From the NCBI GenBank assembly GCA_030323885.1, contig CM059193.1, forward strand, positions 54,092,749 to 54,156,748: a stretch of DNA of 64,000 nt, in the 5' to 3' direction. The DNA is from Branchipolynoe longqiensis (taxonomy: Eukaryota > Annelida > Polychaeta > Phyllodocida > Polynoidae). Positions 25,001 through 37,000 of this stretch are shown in pieces. The notes under the pieces were generated by a model that saw only the letters and a list, made by a program, of their open reading frames with translations, did no database searches and was not told the DNA's origin. A program made the position numbers and the translations under genes. How positions within the stretch are numbered: position 1 is the stretch's first letter; the number at the start of each line of letters is the position of its first letter.

Positions 25001-28000
25001 AACAAGAGCAGCTGCATAAGTCGTATTAATGTCGTGCAAACCCCTCCCCTAATGTTTAATTTCAAACAAGTTTAGAATTTCGATAAAATAGGCCTAAAAC
25101 TCGGCTAAAACATCAGAGCGTCATTAAATACGTCTGATCGGTCTGGGTCCGAACGCCCGACCTTCTATCGTTGCCAGGCAAGTCGCAGTTTGCGTCTCCT
25201 AGCAACGCTTTATGGCCGGAAACCCGGTGCCCCGTGAATGTTTGGCATTCGCGGTCTGCCATGGCGAGTAGCCCGTATTTCCAAATACGGGTTAATCGGC
25301 GCACGCCCGTGAATGCCACAAGGCGAGTAGTCTCGCCCACTTCACGAGCATGTTTCTGAGTCTATCTCAAACCAGAGAAACGTAAGTTTGGTCTGGGATT
25401 GTAACTGAGATTTTATCTCGTTTATCCTAAATCTTAACTTAACAAATAGGTTTGTGATGTCTTCCACCGCTGCTGTACAATCGGCTTCCGATGCAGCTAT
25501 AATAAAGCTATCATTTGTAGGGAAAGAATACATGACCTAGTTCCCCCATTTCAGCATACAAGGGTTTCAACAGTTTAGTAAACAATTATGGCCCTGTCGA
25601 GAGACCATTGGGTAACACTTGGTACTCAAACAAGCTACTTCCCCAAATAAACCGTAAGTATTTCCTATGCGCCACCGCTATGGGTACCGAATAGTAGGCA
25701 TCAATCAGATCCACATTGGCTAACCAACTACGCTCCGTAAGCAAATCTAACGCAGTGTTTAAGCTAAACATCTTAAAGTGTTGATTTTCAATAATTTTGT
25801 TTAACAACGTTAATCTAAAATCATACAGAACTTGCCATTTGTCTTGTTTCTTAGACACATGTTAGAAATTCATTGGTCTCATACTGGTTCTACCTGTAAT
25901 AACGCAAGTCCGAACGCGTTGAGCTGTAAGTCGCTACTGGCTTTATTACGAGTCCACCCTAGCGGTGCTCGTCCCACTACACTGGTCCCTACCGTGGGCT
26001 ACGCGCACACATCACAGCCCCCCTTCATACAGGTGATACGGCCGGATGCTACATGGCCCGTGTATTACTCTTGGACTCCATACATCTAGATTTCACAATA
26101 AACATTCAACCACGTTCTACTCATGATTCTTATATTAAACCTAGTTGTTACAATTGATGCACTTCTCTGTCTGAGCTCACATTGGTACATTTAATAATCC
26201 TATCACTATTCATAACCATCTAACTTTTGTTCCTCCACATCTCCCCTTTCCTCCCCTTTCACAAAGGCAGGTTTAACAAAGTGAGAAATATTATTCAATT
26301 ACAGTTGTGGCCTGAACTGCAAATGTTCACGTCGTGCGTCATCTATCTTTATAACAAAGTCAACCATACGGCAAATTTGGCATCAGATGACAAATGACCA
26401 TGTCACGTTTACCATTAATCTAATCTTTACAATCGTACCTACTGACATTTTGATTCAAACATCGTGTAACGCCACACAGTTACTCATATAACAACACAAT
26501 TTTGTCGACCGAACCTCAATGTTTTGATTGGGTGTGGGTTTATGTCCATGGTGGGTGGGTCTGGAAGTAGGTTATCTGCTAGTGTGTTTACTGTTGTGGG
26601 GTTTGTACTGTTTGTTGCCTGGGGCGTTTTAATTAGATGTACTAAGTTCCTGTTTAATTGGTTGTTTGATTCATTTTCTATTTGGTACTCGCGCCCTGTC
26701 GGGCCTGCGCAACTGCTGATGACCCCCTTTTTCCACAGTCCGCGGTGATCTTTATATTTTATTTGGTCTCCTGACTGTAGCAATTGGTGCGGCTTTCCCG
26801 ACTTTTTGTCATGGTAGTATTTTTGCCTTTCTTGAATTTGCAATGTTTCTTGCCGTTTCGACTGTTGTACATGTGGTTTAAGGTTCTGAGCTACGGTGGG
26901 TATGTGAGATCGCAACCGCCTGCTCATCAGCAATTGAGCTGGAGAAGCATTCAGAACGTGTATTGGTGCATTTAGGTAATTCAATAAAGCTAATTGTATA
27001 TCTTTGCCTGTCTCAGTGCATTTCTTTATCATATGCTTCACCGTTTGGACAAACCGTTCAATCTGCCCAATGCTCCTTGGGTATTGCGGGCTTGAATACA
27101 ATGGGGTAATGCCATAGTGCTCTGCAAAATCACGGTATTCGCAGCTCTTGAATTGCGGCCCATTGTCTGATGCCACTATTTTGGGTATCCCGTGTCAAGC
27201 AAAGTTATCTTTTAGTGAATTAATTATATCGTTAGAGGACATATTATCTAATTTAGTTATTTCCGGATACTTTGTGTAGTAATCTACTGTAATGATATAT
27301 GTTACGTGGTCTATCTCAAACAAATCTACTCCGACCTTCTCCTACGAGACACAGGGGACGCTATGGTTTATTAGTGGTTCAGTGTGTGGTAGTTTTCTAT
27401 TGTTCTAAGATGTGTTGCATCTGCCAGTTCGCTCCTCAATTTGTTTATCAATATTTGGCAAAAAAATGCTCTCTCTAGCGAGCTGTTTTGTTTGGGTAGC
27501 ACCCAAATGTGTCTCATGGAGTACATCCAACATGTTGCCTCTTAATTTACCTGGGACAATGATTCGGTTCCCTTTCATTATCAGACCGTTATTGACTGTT
27601 AATTCATCTTTGAATGGTGCATACTGTTGTATACCTGTGGGTATGCACGCCATGCTAGAGTCCCATCCCTGCTGTATTTGTTTGCGTAACTCTACCATCG
27701 ACTCATCCGCCTCGAACTCGCGTTCAATGTCATTAAGGCTACTCGATGCTGAAGAATCGACCGTGGCCACACTTAAGCTATCGTCAAACAAACTCACAGC
27801 ACTGCTGTCTTTACTGTGGGCCCGTGATAGAGTGTCTGAAAAAAACATAAGCGTTCCTTTAATATGCGTTAGTTTCAGGTCGTACTTTTGTAAGCGCATC
27901 CTCATGCGCTGCATCCGAGTGGACAGTTTATGGATCGGTTTTTCCATGATTGAAACAAGTGGCTCATGATCTGTCTGAATCTGGACCTCTTTACCATACA

Positions 28001-31000
28001 AATAATCATGGCATCGCTGGCACCCAAAACAGATGGCCAGCATCTCTTTCTCGATAATCGCATATTTCGTTTGGGCTGAATCCAATGCACGAGAAGCTAG
28101 AGCTATCGGTTTGTTATTCTGCATGATCCTGCCTAATCCTGACTGACATGCATCGACTTGCAACACGATCGGCTTGTTTACGTCATAATAAGCTAATACT
28201 GGTGTGCTTTGCAATTTACGTTTAGCATTCCAAATGCATCTGCCTGTTCTTTTTGCCAGTGCCAAGTGACGTCCTTGTTCAGGAGGATGCGCAGTGGTTT
28301 AGCGATATCTGACAGGTTGGGTATGAATTTATGGACATACCCCACCATGCCCAGAAATCGCTGCACGCCTGCTTTGTCACATGGCGCTGGCATGTCCAAA
28401 ATGGCTTGAATCCTGCCTGGATCCGGTTCGACGCCATCCTGCGTTAGTTCTGTGGCCCACATACGTAACAGCTGTTCTGCAAATTTTGGATTTTGCAGGG
28501 TTCAATTTAAGGTTGACAGACCTTGCTCGCTCCAGAACTGCTCTAAGTCGCTCATTATGCTCCTCGATCGTAGAACCATAGATGAGGATATCATCGGTCA
28601 CAATGCCTACTCCAGGTAGATGCGGTGCATCTCATGGATGAAAATATCACCCGCTGTTTTTACCCCAAAGGGGAGTCGAGTGTAGCGATAATGCCTCCAC
28701 GGAGTATTAAATGTGCATAGGAGCGAGCTAGAATAGTCTAATTTGATCTGCCAATACCCCGATTGTGCATCCCTAACCGAAAAATACCATGCATTTGCGG
28801 TTTTAGCAATTATTTCTTCGATCGTGGTGGTTGGATAGGGGCCTCTGAGGATTGCACGGTTGAGTTTAGTTGGATCCAGACAGACCCTGATACCTGTTGC
28901 TTTCTTAACTATGGTCATCGAATTCACCCATTTTGTCGGTTCGACTTGCTCTTTAATTACCCCCAACTCGATCATGCACTTTAGCTCTGCTTTTACTTTA
29001 TTTTCAACTGCATAAGGGATACGCCTAGGGGGATCTACTACTGGTGTTATACTCGTATCAACATGAATTACAGCATCTGACTTTATCAGCCCCAGCCCCC
29101 TGAAAATATCAGCATACTCGCTTACCACAGTTTCTGCATCTTGTCTGCTGCCTCAATGGCCCATATCAAGCTCGTCGATCCTAGCGATCAGTCCCAAATT
29201 CACACAGGTTTCCTTTCCTAGGATTGAGTGAGCCCCTCGGACGATCTGGAAGATGACATCGTGTCCCCTGATACTGACGATCGCTTCCCCATCGGGCTTG
29301 ACTCGCTGTCCAGAGAAGGCGATGAGGCTGCACGTCGGCACTGTCATCTTGGCTCCCTCCATGCGATCAAACACTACTTGGGGCAACACATTCACCCGTG
29401 TCGAGCTTGAATCTCATTGCCTGTCCCTTGATCGTGAAGTCCCGAAACCACAGCTTCCTCCTATTGGCGTCCTTCTCCAGTTCGCCCACGAACAAGTCCG
29501 CCATTAGCTCGTCCATCCGTGTACTGTCATGTGATGGCTCCTGGTTGTGAGGCTCCGACACACTCATCGATATCTCACTGATCGGGGCCGGCCTGCCACG
29601 GCAGACCTTGGCAAAATGTCCAACTTTCCTGCAGGACATGCATGTCTTTCCCTGTGCTGGGCATGCTCCCGGACAGTGCGGGTATCCACAATTACCACAC
29701 GTGCCACGGTCCATGTTGTTGTTATGGGCGCCTCTTGGTCTCCAAGATGGCGCCGCTGCACGTGCTGGTCGCGCACCTCGTGATGTGGCTTGCGTACCGG
29801 CGCTCGTGGCTAAGTAATCCAATTCCTTATCTCCTGAGTCTGTAGTTTTTCCGTCCAGGTGCTCCGCCCTGATCTCGCTTAGTTCGCACATGTCCATGCA
29901 TCGCGGTAGTGTCAAATCTGCCGTTTGTAATAACTTATTGCGAAGGCTAACATTTTTGACACTGGCCACAATCCTGTCACGTAGCAGTGAGTCTTGAATC
30001 TGGCCATACTCGCAGTCCTTTACCCTATCTCGAAGCGCTGTCAAATACTCCGACATGCTCTCACTTGCTTGGTTATGGGTATTGAACTTGTATCTGGTAA
30101 TAATAATGTTCGCTTTACCCATGCAGTATGTCTTGAATGCTTGCACTAGCGGTTCAATCCTGTCTTCCTCACTCGGGTCAAACTCCATGTTCGAGAACAC
30201 TCGCTGGGCGTCCGGTCCGGCCACATGGAGAAAAATGCAGCATTGCACTCTGTCCTGCCGAGTTTCCAAGCCAGCTGCCGTTGCATATATAGAATATGAC
30301 CTGAACCATTGTTTCCAAGTACTTGAGACGTGACTGTCTAGAAGCAAAGGCCCTGGAGCCTTCAGACCGGGAATTTGTATGGCTTGAGTGTTGGGCATGT
30401 TTTCCCTCTATCTGACACCATGTAATAACGCAAGTCCGAACGCGTTGAGGTGTAAGTCGCTACTGGTCTTATTACGAGTCCACCCTCGCGGTGCTCGTCC
30501 CACTACACTGGTCCCTACTGCGGGCTATGCGCACACATCACACTACCTGTCGGAGTACACCTTTTTTCAACAGCATTTGTAATTCTGTATTAACAAACTG
30601 TGTTTCTTCATTTGAGATGAAATGGCCTAGGTTTCGTTAGCTGAACCGGTTGTCAAAGAAAGCAAATTTCATAACCTTCTAAACAGGATATCACCCAAGT
30701 GTCCGACGTTAACTGTGACCAACTTTCTCGAAAGTTTGCACTGTTACTGGCCACAAATATGTCATTGACTGCAGGTTGTTGTATTACAGTTGGTGAATCA
30801 CGCACCTACCTGGGTGACTCTACTTCTGAAAACCCCTACTCACTGTAGCAGTCCCTCAGCCACGCCCCCAACAGTAACCACGTGCTCGTTTGTTGATTGT
30901 TGTGGAGCAGTAATAGTCACTTGACTTGCGCCACTTCTTAGGTGCTAATGAGGTGTTTGGTTGTTTTTTTTGGTGTTTTTTTTTGTAAATATAGTTTATT

Positions 31001-34000
31001 CATTGAATAAAGTCTTTTGTCAGCGCCGTGGCACTGGTCTTCCAGCCATGTGACAATACAGTTATTTGACCATGTCAGCGGCTCCGGCGCATTTGATGAC
31101 TTTTTAAATTTCTGTCAGCAAGGTCTTCCCCCAACAAGTGCCCCGTGGATAATTCTTTCTCCCCGTATTCGTCAGTCTTCCTCTTAATCAACTCCTTTCT
31201 TAGTGGAGTGTTAACCACTTTCTAGACATTTAGGACCCTGTCCACCATCAGTTGACAGTGGGTGTGAACTAACACATTGACTGCGTCAAGCATATGCTTC
31301 ACCTGAACATCTAATTCCGTGTCAGTATTACCAGTAGACAGAATTAGGGCCAGCGTCGGGGCTACTACCGTGAGTGCTGCTTCCACCCCTTTTTGACGCT
31401 CAAAACATAGTGTCCTCTGCCAATTTCCAGCCTTCAACAAACCGCACTGCTTCATTCAGTGCCTGTACAGGCACCTCTGGAATGGCCTTAATTCCTGTGT
31501 ATTGGCGTGCCAGGTCATTGAGTGCCTTCTTAGGTTTAGCGAACGCATAGAAGTGTGCAATAGCACCCACCATATTATCGTCTAGTTGAATTCTCTCTTG
31601 AACTGGTTTCCTTATCGTTTTGTAGAGCTCCTGCAACTCATTATCCAGGGTGCCTTCACAAAAATCACCTGATAACCGAAAAACTCTGCGTGTGTTTAGG
31701 TTGTATTTGCTTGGCCCCGAGCCATGCCCCTCCCCCATTACTCGTAGCAGGGACTGGGTGGGTATTAGCTGGTGCTGCGGCAATAGCTGCTGCTGTGGCG
31801 GTAGCTGCCGCTGGCTTCATCGCCATAATTCTCTGTAACAGCGGGTTCTTCTGCCAGCTCCGCCTCCTCATCCGTTTCCCACCTGTATTCATGCGGGTCT
31901 GCAAAAACGGCAAGCTATCATGGTCAGGTGCGAATGCGAACTGGTTAGCCATAACAAACTGCTCATGGCTCACGTCATCCAAATTAGGCACCTTCACTGA
32001 CTGCGCCTGGCTGTATGGCTTGAACTACACTCGCCTCCTGCCTCGCTTGCTCATTTTTTTGTGAATGTCTCAGCAAAAGCGGTGTTTCGTTCATTTAGGG
32101 TCTTCATTTCTCTCATGAGAGCCTTCATTTCAGCCAACTCATCCGTTTCCTGTGGTGCGGGCAGGGAAACTGACATGGGTGCCTGTGCCGGTGATGGTTG
32201 CATGTCACTCACATGAACTGCCCCTTCACCAGTATGCATAGCCATTTTCTGTTTTTTGGGGTGCTTTCTTTTTTCTCAACATCACCTGAACTTCAGGTTC
32301 TGAGCCGCTTAGCACATGGGGTTCAGACCTGGGTGTATCGGTCATGGCACTATGTGGTATGCACCATCTCTTTCAACCTTCCATGGTAGACTCACATAGG
32401 CATACTAGAGAGACTTAACAAACTGAAGTAGCGTTTGACGAAAGTTTGTCTATACCCATCAGCGTCTGCAACACAAAGTTGTGTATAAGTTCACAGTACC
32501 TAATATACATACATAACAAGTAGTAATACATTATACAATATACAAGTCCTGTAATAAAGACCAAAGAACAATAACGCATGTCGACACAATGTGAATTCTC
32601 CTTCTTTATACCTACCTCCAAGCTCATGCGTGGTGATGACTTGGCTGCCGGCTTGCATCTGGCGACAACATGGCGGGCCTGGGCCTTATATACTCCGAAC
32701 ACCGGAAGATGATGTGAGAACCAGTGTATTACCACATGTGTACTGATAAGTTGTGACAGTGGTGTCAACTATATACCAATGCATTACCACCTGTTTACTG
32801 GTATGTTTTTACAGTGGTGTCAACTATATACTAGTGCATTACGACAGTGGTGCCACATGTGTACTGGTAGGTTTGTCGGTGGCATCACATGTGTACTGGT
32901 AGATTTGTCAGAGGCACTACATGTGTACCAGTAGGTTTGTCAGTGGCATCACATGTGTACCGGTAGGTTTGTCAGTGTCGCCACATGTGAACTATCTTTC
33001 TCTTTCTCTGCCATACACGTGTTAGTGTTAGTTACCCCTACTTGATCATCACTTGGTACTGACTCCCCCTCCACCGACTCCACTTGCCTAAACAAAAAGT
33101 TGAAAATAATTATGAAATCGATAAATCTGACCTACATTAGTAACAGATTATTTTGAGCCACCCTTACAATCTAAGTGTGGTAAGTGAGAACATAGCTTAC
33201 CTTTTGCAATGCAGCAAATGTTTGCTGTTTTTCCCACGGCAAGAAACCAAGCCGGTAACCTGCTTCAAAGCCGTGACCTTTAATAGTGTGAAGGTCATGG
33301 GTCTGAAGGTCATGGGAAAAGAAGTCTCCACCCTGAAAGTCACTCTCTCGAAGGTCATTGCTCAGAGGCTCTGTGCCATCAACAGCAGTCAACTTTCTCG
33401 ATCGATTACGGGTTCCTTTATAATTCAGCAAACCTATAATGATATAAATGCATTTGTTAACCAAAGACAGGGTTAAGTCTATATATTACAACAAGGTAAG
33501 CTCTCTCTATACACTCAATGTTAGTATCTTTAGCATTTCGATCAAATGTTTATAGATAGATAAAAACTAAATATAATCTCTATCATTTATATTATGTTAT
33601 TTCCATTATATGGAATTTCTATACAGGTAATTGTGAGACATTAGAGAATTTCTTTAAAGAAATGTCATTTATCGTCGTCACAGCAGGGAGAGGCATTTTC
33701 TTATTTAAACTATGTGCATGGTGGGGGGGGGGGGGAGAGATGGTTCAACATTCTATTCATTCTAACTACCTAGCACTCTGCATTCTAACTACCTTTAAGT
33801 TGCACATACTGATCCTACTTACTATCTGCGTGTGCCTTTAGTATGGGTCTTCGCTTTTTCTTGTCACGAACAGGGAGGCCTTGCAGGGTCTTCCGTTTGT
33901 TCTGTTCAGCCTCCTTTGCAGCCTTGTAGGCAGAATCATGTTTCTGCTTGGCTGTGTTTCTTGCATTAATCAATCGCTTCTCCTCCACTGCTTGAATTCC

Positions 34001-37000
34001 ATTGGCAGCAGTTTTCTTTCGAGTAACATGCCTCGTTGCGGCTTCTTCTGTCTGCTTGGCTTCACGCTTCTCCTGAGCTGTTCTTTTGAGCTCATCGAGG
34101 GGCTTCGCAACAAACTTCTCCATCTGGGGTCCACCTGGCAACATTCGGTGACCTCCTCCCAGAATTCCATCTCCTTTCGACATTTTGCTCACTTGTCTAT
34201 CTCTTTGTTGTCCAGCTAGAATCCCACGCTGGCTATCCGGCCAAGCGGGTGCCTGTAATCCGGCGACACTCTCCACATCCTCCTTCCTCCCCACCTGCAC
34301 CCTCTTCCCAAGTACACCACCATTTCTTCTGGCACCAACATCCAGCAAGTGTTGCTTAGGAACAGCTTCTACCACATCCTTCATGGTCCTGCTTGGCTGC
34401 TTGCTCTGCAGATAACTATCAAACTTCTTAGTGCCAGTCAGTTCATCAGGCTTCACTGGCCCTTTCTCAGCATTGTCCTTGCGGTGGCCAACTCCCTCCT
34501 GGGGGTTTTCATGTTGGCCCAGAGCCCCACCTAAATCATCATGGTGGCCCACCACACCACCAAGGTCTGCACGGTGAACCACTGCCCCACCCAAATCATC
34601 ATGGCGGCCAACTGACCCAACCTGGTCAATGCGGTTCCCAACTGCCACACCCAAATTGTTATGGTTGCCCACTGCCCCATCCGGGTTCTTATGATTGCCA
34701 ACTGACACACCCAAATCTTTACGGTGGTCAACTGTCTCACCCCAGTCCTCATGGTGACCTACCGTCCCAGCCCAATCATCGCGGTGGCCCACTTGTCCCA
34801 GTGGCTGTACATGGAGAATGTCACTGACCCCCGCTTCTTCGTGGTCTGCATTCCAGTGATTTTTCAGTGGAGATTTCACAGGAGTTTTCCCTGCCTTCTT
34901 CAGATTTTCTATGAAATTCTCCCAAAGCTCGGCCCGCTTCACTTCAAACCCCCTGTTTGTGATATCACCTAGAAAGTTGTAAACAAACACAGGTGAATGG
35001 TAAATTCTTCTTCATATAATACTTTCTGTTATCATCTACTACCAGTAGTATATGACGTCACATTATGGAAAGAAGTTACATAATGACCAGTTCTTCAGCG
35101 CTGAAAAATGGCATTCAACATAAGAAAAATCCAAAGAAGCAATTGCACATGTTTCATATGAAATTACTGTGTAGTTGAGTCCCTCCCAAAGCACATTAAA
35201 ATTACAAAGATTACTGTGAATTTGAGGCCCTCCAAAAGCATACTAAAATTGCATCCTCTAATATTATATAGTTGAAGCCCTCATAAAACAATAAAAAATG
35301 CAAAGATTTTGTGTAGTTAAGGCCCCCCCGCCCCCACACAGAACATCTTAAATTACAAACATTGCTGTGTAGTTGAGGCCCTCCCAAAGAATATTAGAAA
35401 TACAATCCTATACGTGGAAGACCCGGTTGCTGTATCGAGATTGCCTATCTGGCTACTAGAACAATGTGCAGGGGCTCGACTCCAGGGGGTGATCTCTTCA
35501 TGGATACCTTGGTCCCTGTCCTCCTGCAGCTGCCTCCATACGGCCAGTGTAGCAGCATCCAGTTCATACTGGGTCAGGTCCTGGGGCACTGGGCCCTCAA
35601 CCCTCAGCACCGGAGGAACCACCGCTCGGGGCTGTCTGTTCACAACGCAACAAGACAAACATCAATAGAGAAACTACATTAGCTGACAGTAAAACAGCGT
35701 GTTGCGGTAAAGACTTTACTAACAATCGACTATTTAAAGCTATCAATGGTAGAGCACCAGACTAACACGGCAATCTTCTGTCCCTCAAACAGTCATCACA
35801 AACGTGCAGATCTTCCAGTCAGATATTATTACGTATTGTTGCTTCTAGATTCAAATTATACACCGATTGCCTTTTGTGTGGCAGGTCACACTTTATGGAA
35901 TAGGTTACCAGAGGATCTAAGAAAAACAACATCTCTTGATTAATCCTCAAGAGGGATGGAGGGATGGAGGGATGGAGGGAGGGAGGGAGGGAGGGAGGGC
36001 GGGAGGGAGGGAGGGAGGGAGGGAGGGAGGGACGTGTGAAAATTGTAATGTTTCTTTGCCAGAAACTTACTGCAATTCTTCAGTGATATCCTCAAAGTGG
36101 AAGGTCGACTCAACCATCCCGCCTTCCGTGTTCAGAGAATTCTCAGCTTCTGACGTCATGTTGACTTTGGACCCCTCTTTGACCTCTTGACCTACTTCAG
36201 CGGCTCTGCCATGTTTTTCTGAGGTCGAGTCCACCGATACGTTGAATGAGAACTAATGGTGAATGGAATTTAGTTTATGTCAAAGAATGTTCTTGTGGAC
36301 GCAAAGCGGACAATGAAGAATTGTCGAATTTTTACTCACAAAATAAAATATTAGGTTATTTAGATATATAATTACAAAATGCTTTAATGGTTTGTCATGA
36401 AAATCTAATTCGTGTGGGTAATGGATATGACGTCATGAGGGAGTGATTGTGATTTCATGCCGTCTTGGCAGGATAGACTATATTCATGGTGAAAAGTGAA
36501 TTTATAATCAGTTGAATGTCGCAATTTCTTTTTATCTATTACTTAAATACTAATGTATAAACTCACATGTAATTTTTAAATGATTAAATATGGGTCAAAA
36601 GATGAAGATTAAAAAAAATTAGGTTAGAAGAAGTGATCCAGTCAAAAAGTCTTAAGGTATCTTGTGACCTACCAAAACGGGAGGCATGCACTCAATTCAT
36701 ATCGATGCTTTGCTTATTTTCTTGCAATTGTCCATCTACATTGTAATACCGGCAACTGTCTTTAACATACAGTGGCATTTGTCATCAGGGCTGGAAGAAT
36801 AGTGCGTTAGCACTGAAAACATGTTATTCAGAGGAACAAAACCATTGGAACAAAAAAAAAAAAAAAACAAATGGTCTCTGTGGCTGAATTGTTAGAGTGT
36901 GACTTTTTTCTAGGTCGGACTGGGTCGGTGGTTCGATTCCCCATGTCATCACCTCTGCCTATTTGGATTTTCACTGCTGTGTAGGCCTATAACTGACAGT

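Larger units (their letters stand above)
25895..30542 (-). mobile_element. Complete short-LTR Gypsy-type retrotransposon
   Basis: Two 122-bp LTRs (25895-26016 and 30421-30542) starting TGTGATG and ending TTACA on the minus strand, flanked by the 5-bp target duplication CTACC (25890-25894 and 30543-30547). PBS and PPT are present at the expected places. Order gag, protease, RT, RNase H, integrase is that of Ty3/Gypsy (Metaviridae-like) elements; no env frame. Several frame breaks make it inactive. Confidence 0.92.
23415..32717 (-). mobile_element. Decayed DIRS-like element B, host of the Gypsy insertion
   Basis: Short inverted ends TCTTACATCATCTTCCG (about 23424) and CGGAAGATGATGTGAGA (about 32702). 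On the minus strand: gag remnant (32245-31222), RT N-part (30780-30548), RT middle part (25887-25340), and a recombinase C-part (24345-23982). Interrupted by a complete Gypsy element and by repeat R (24382-25352). RNase H was not found. Many frame breaks. Confidence 0.75.

Noticed and set aside
32415..32768. 117-codon minus-strand frame next to DIRS B
   Set aside because: No recognisable motif; it overlaps the DIRS B promoter-like region and minisatellite, and is likely chance.
35400..35507. Extension of GNPTAB exon g to a donor near 35418
   Set aside because: That donor would put exon h out of frame (immediate stop), whereas the donor at 35507 joins EDRDQ to GDITNRGF in phase.
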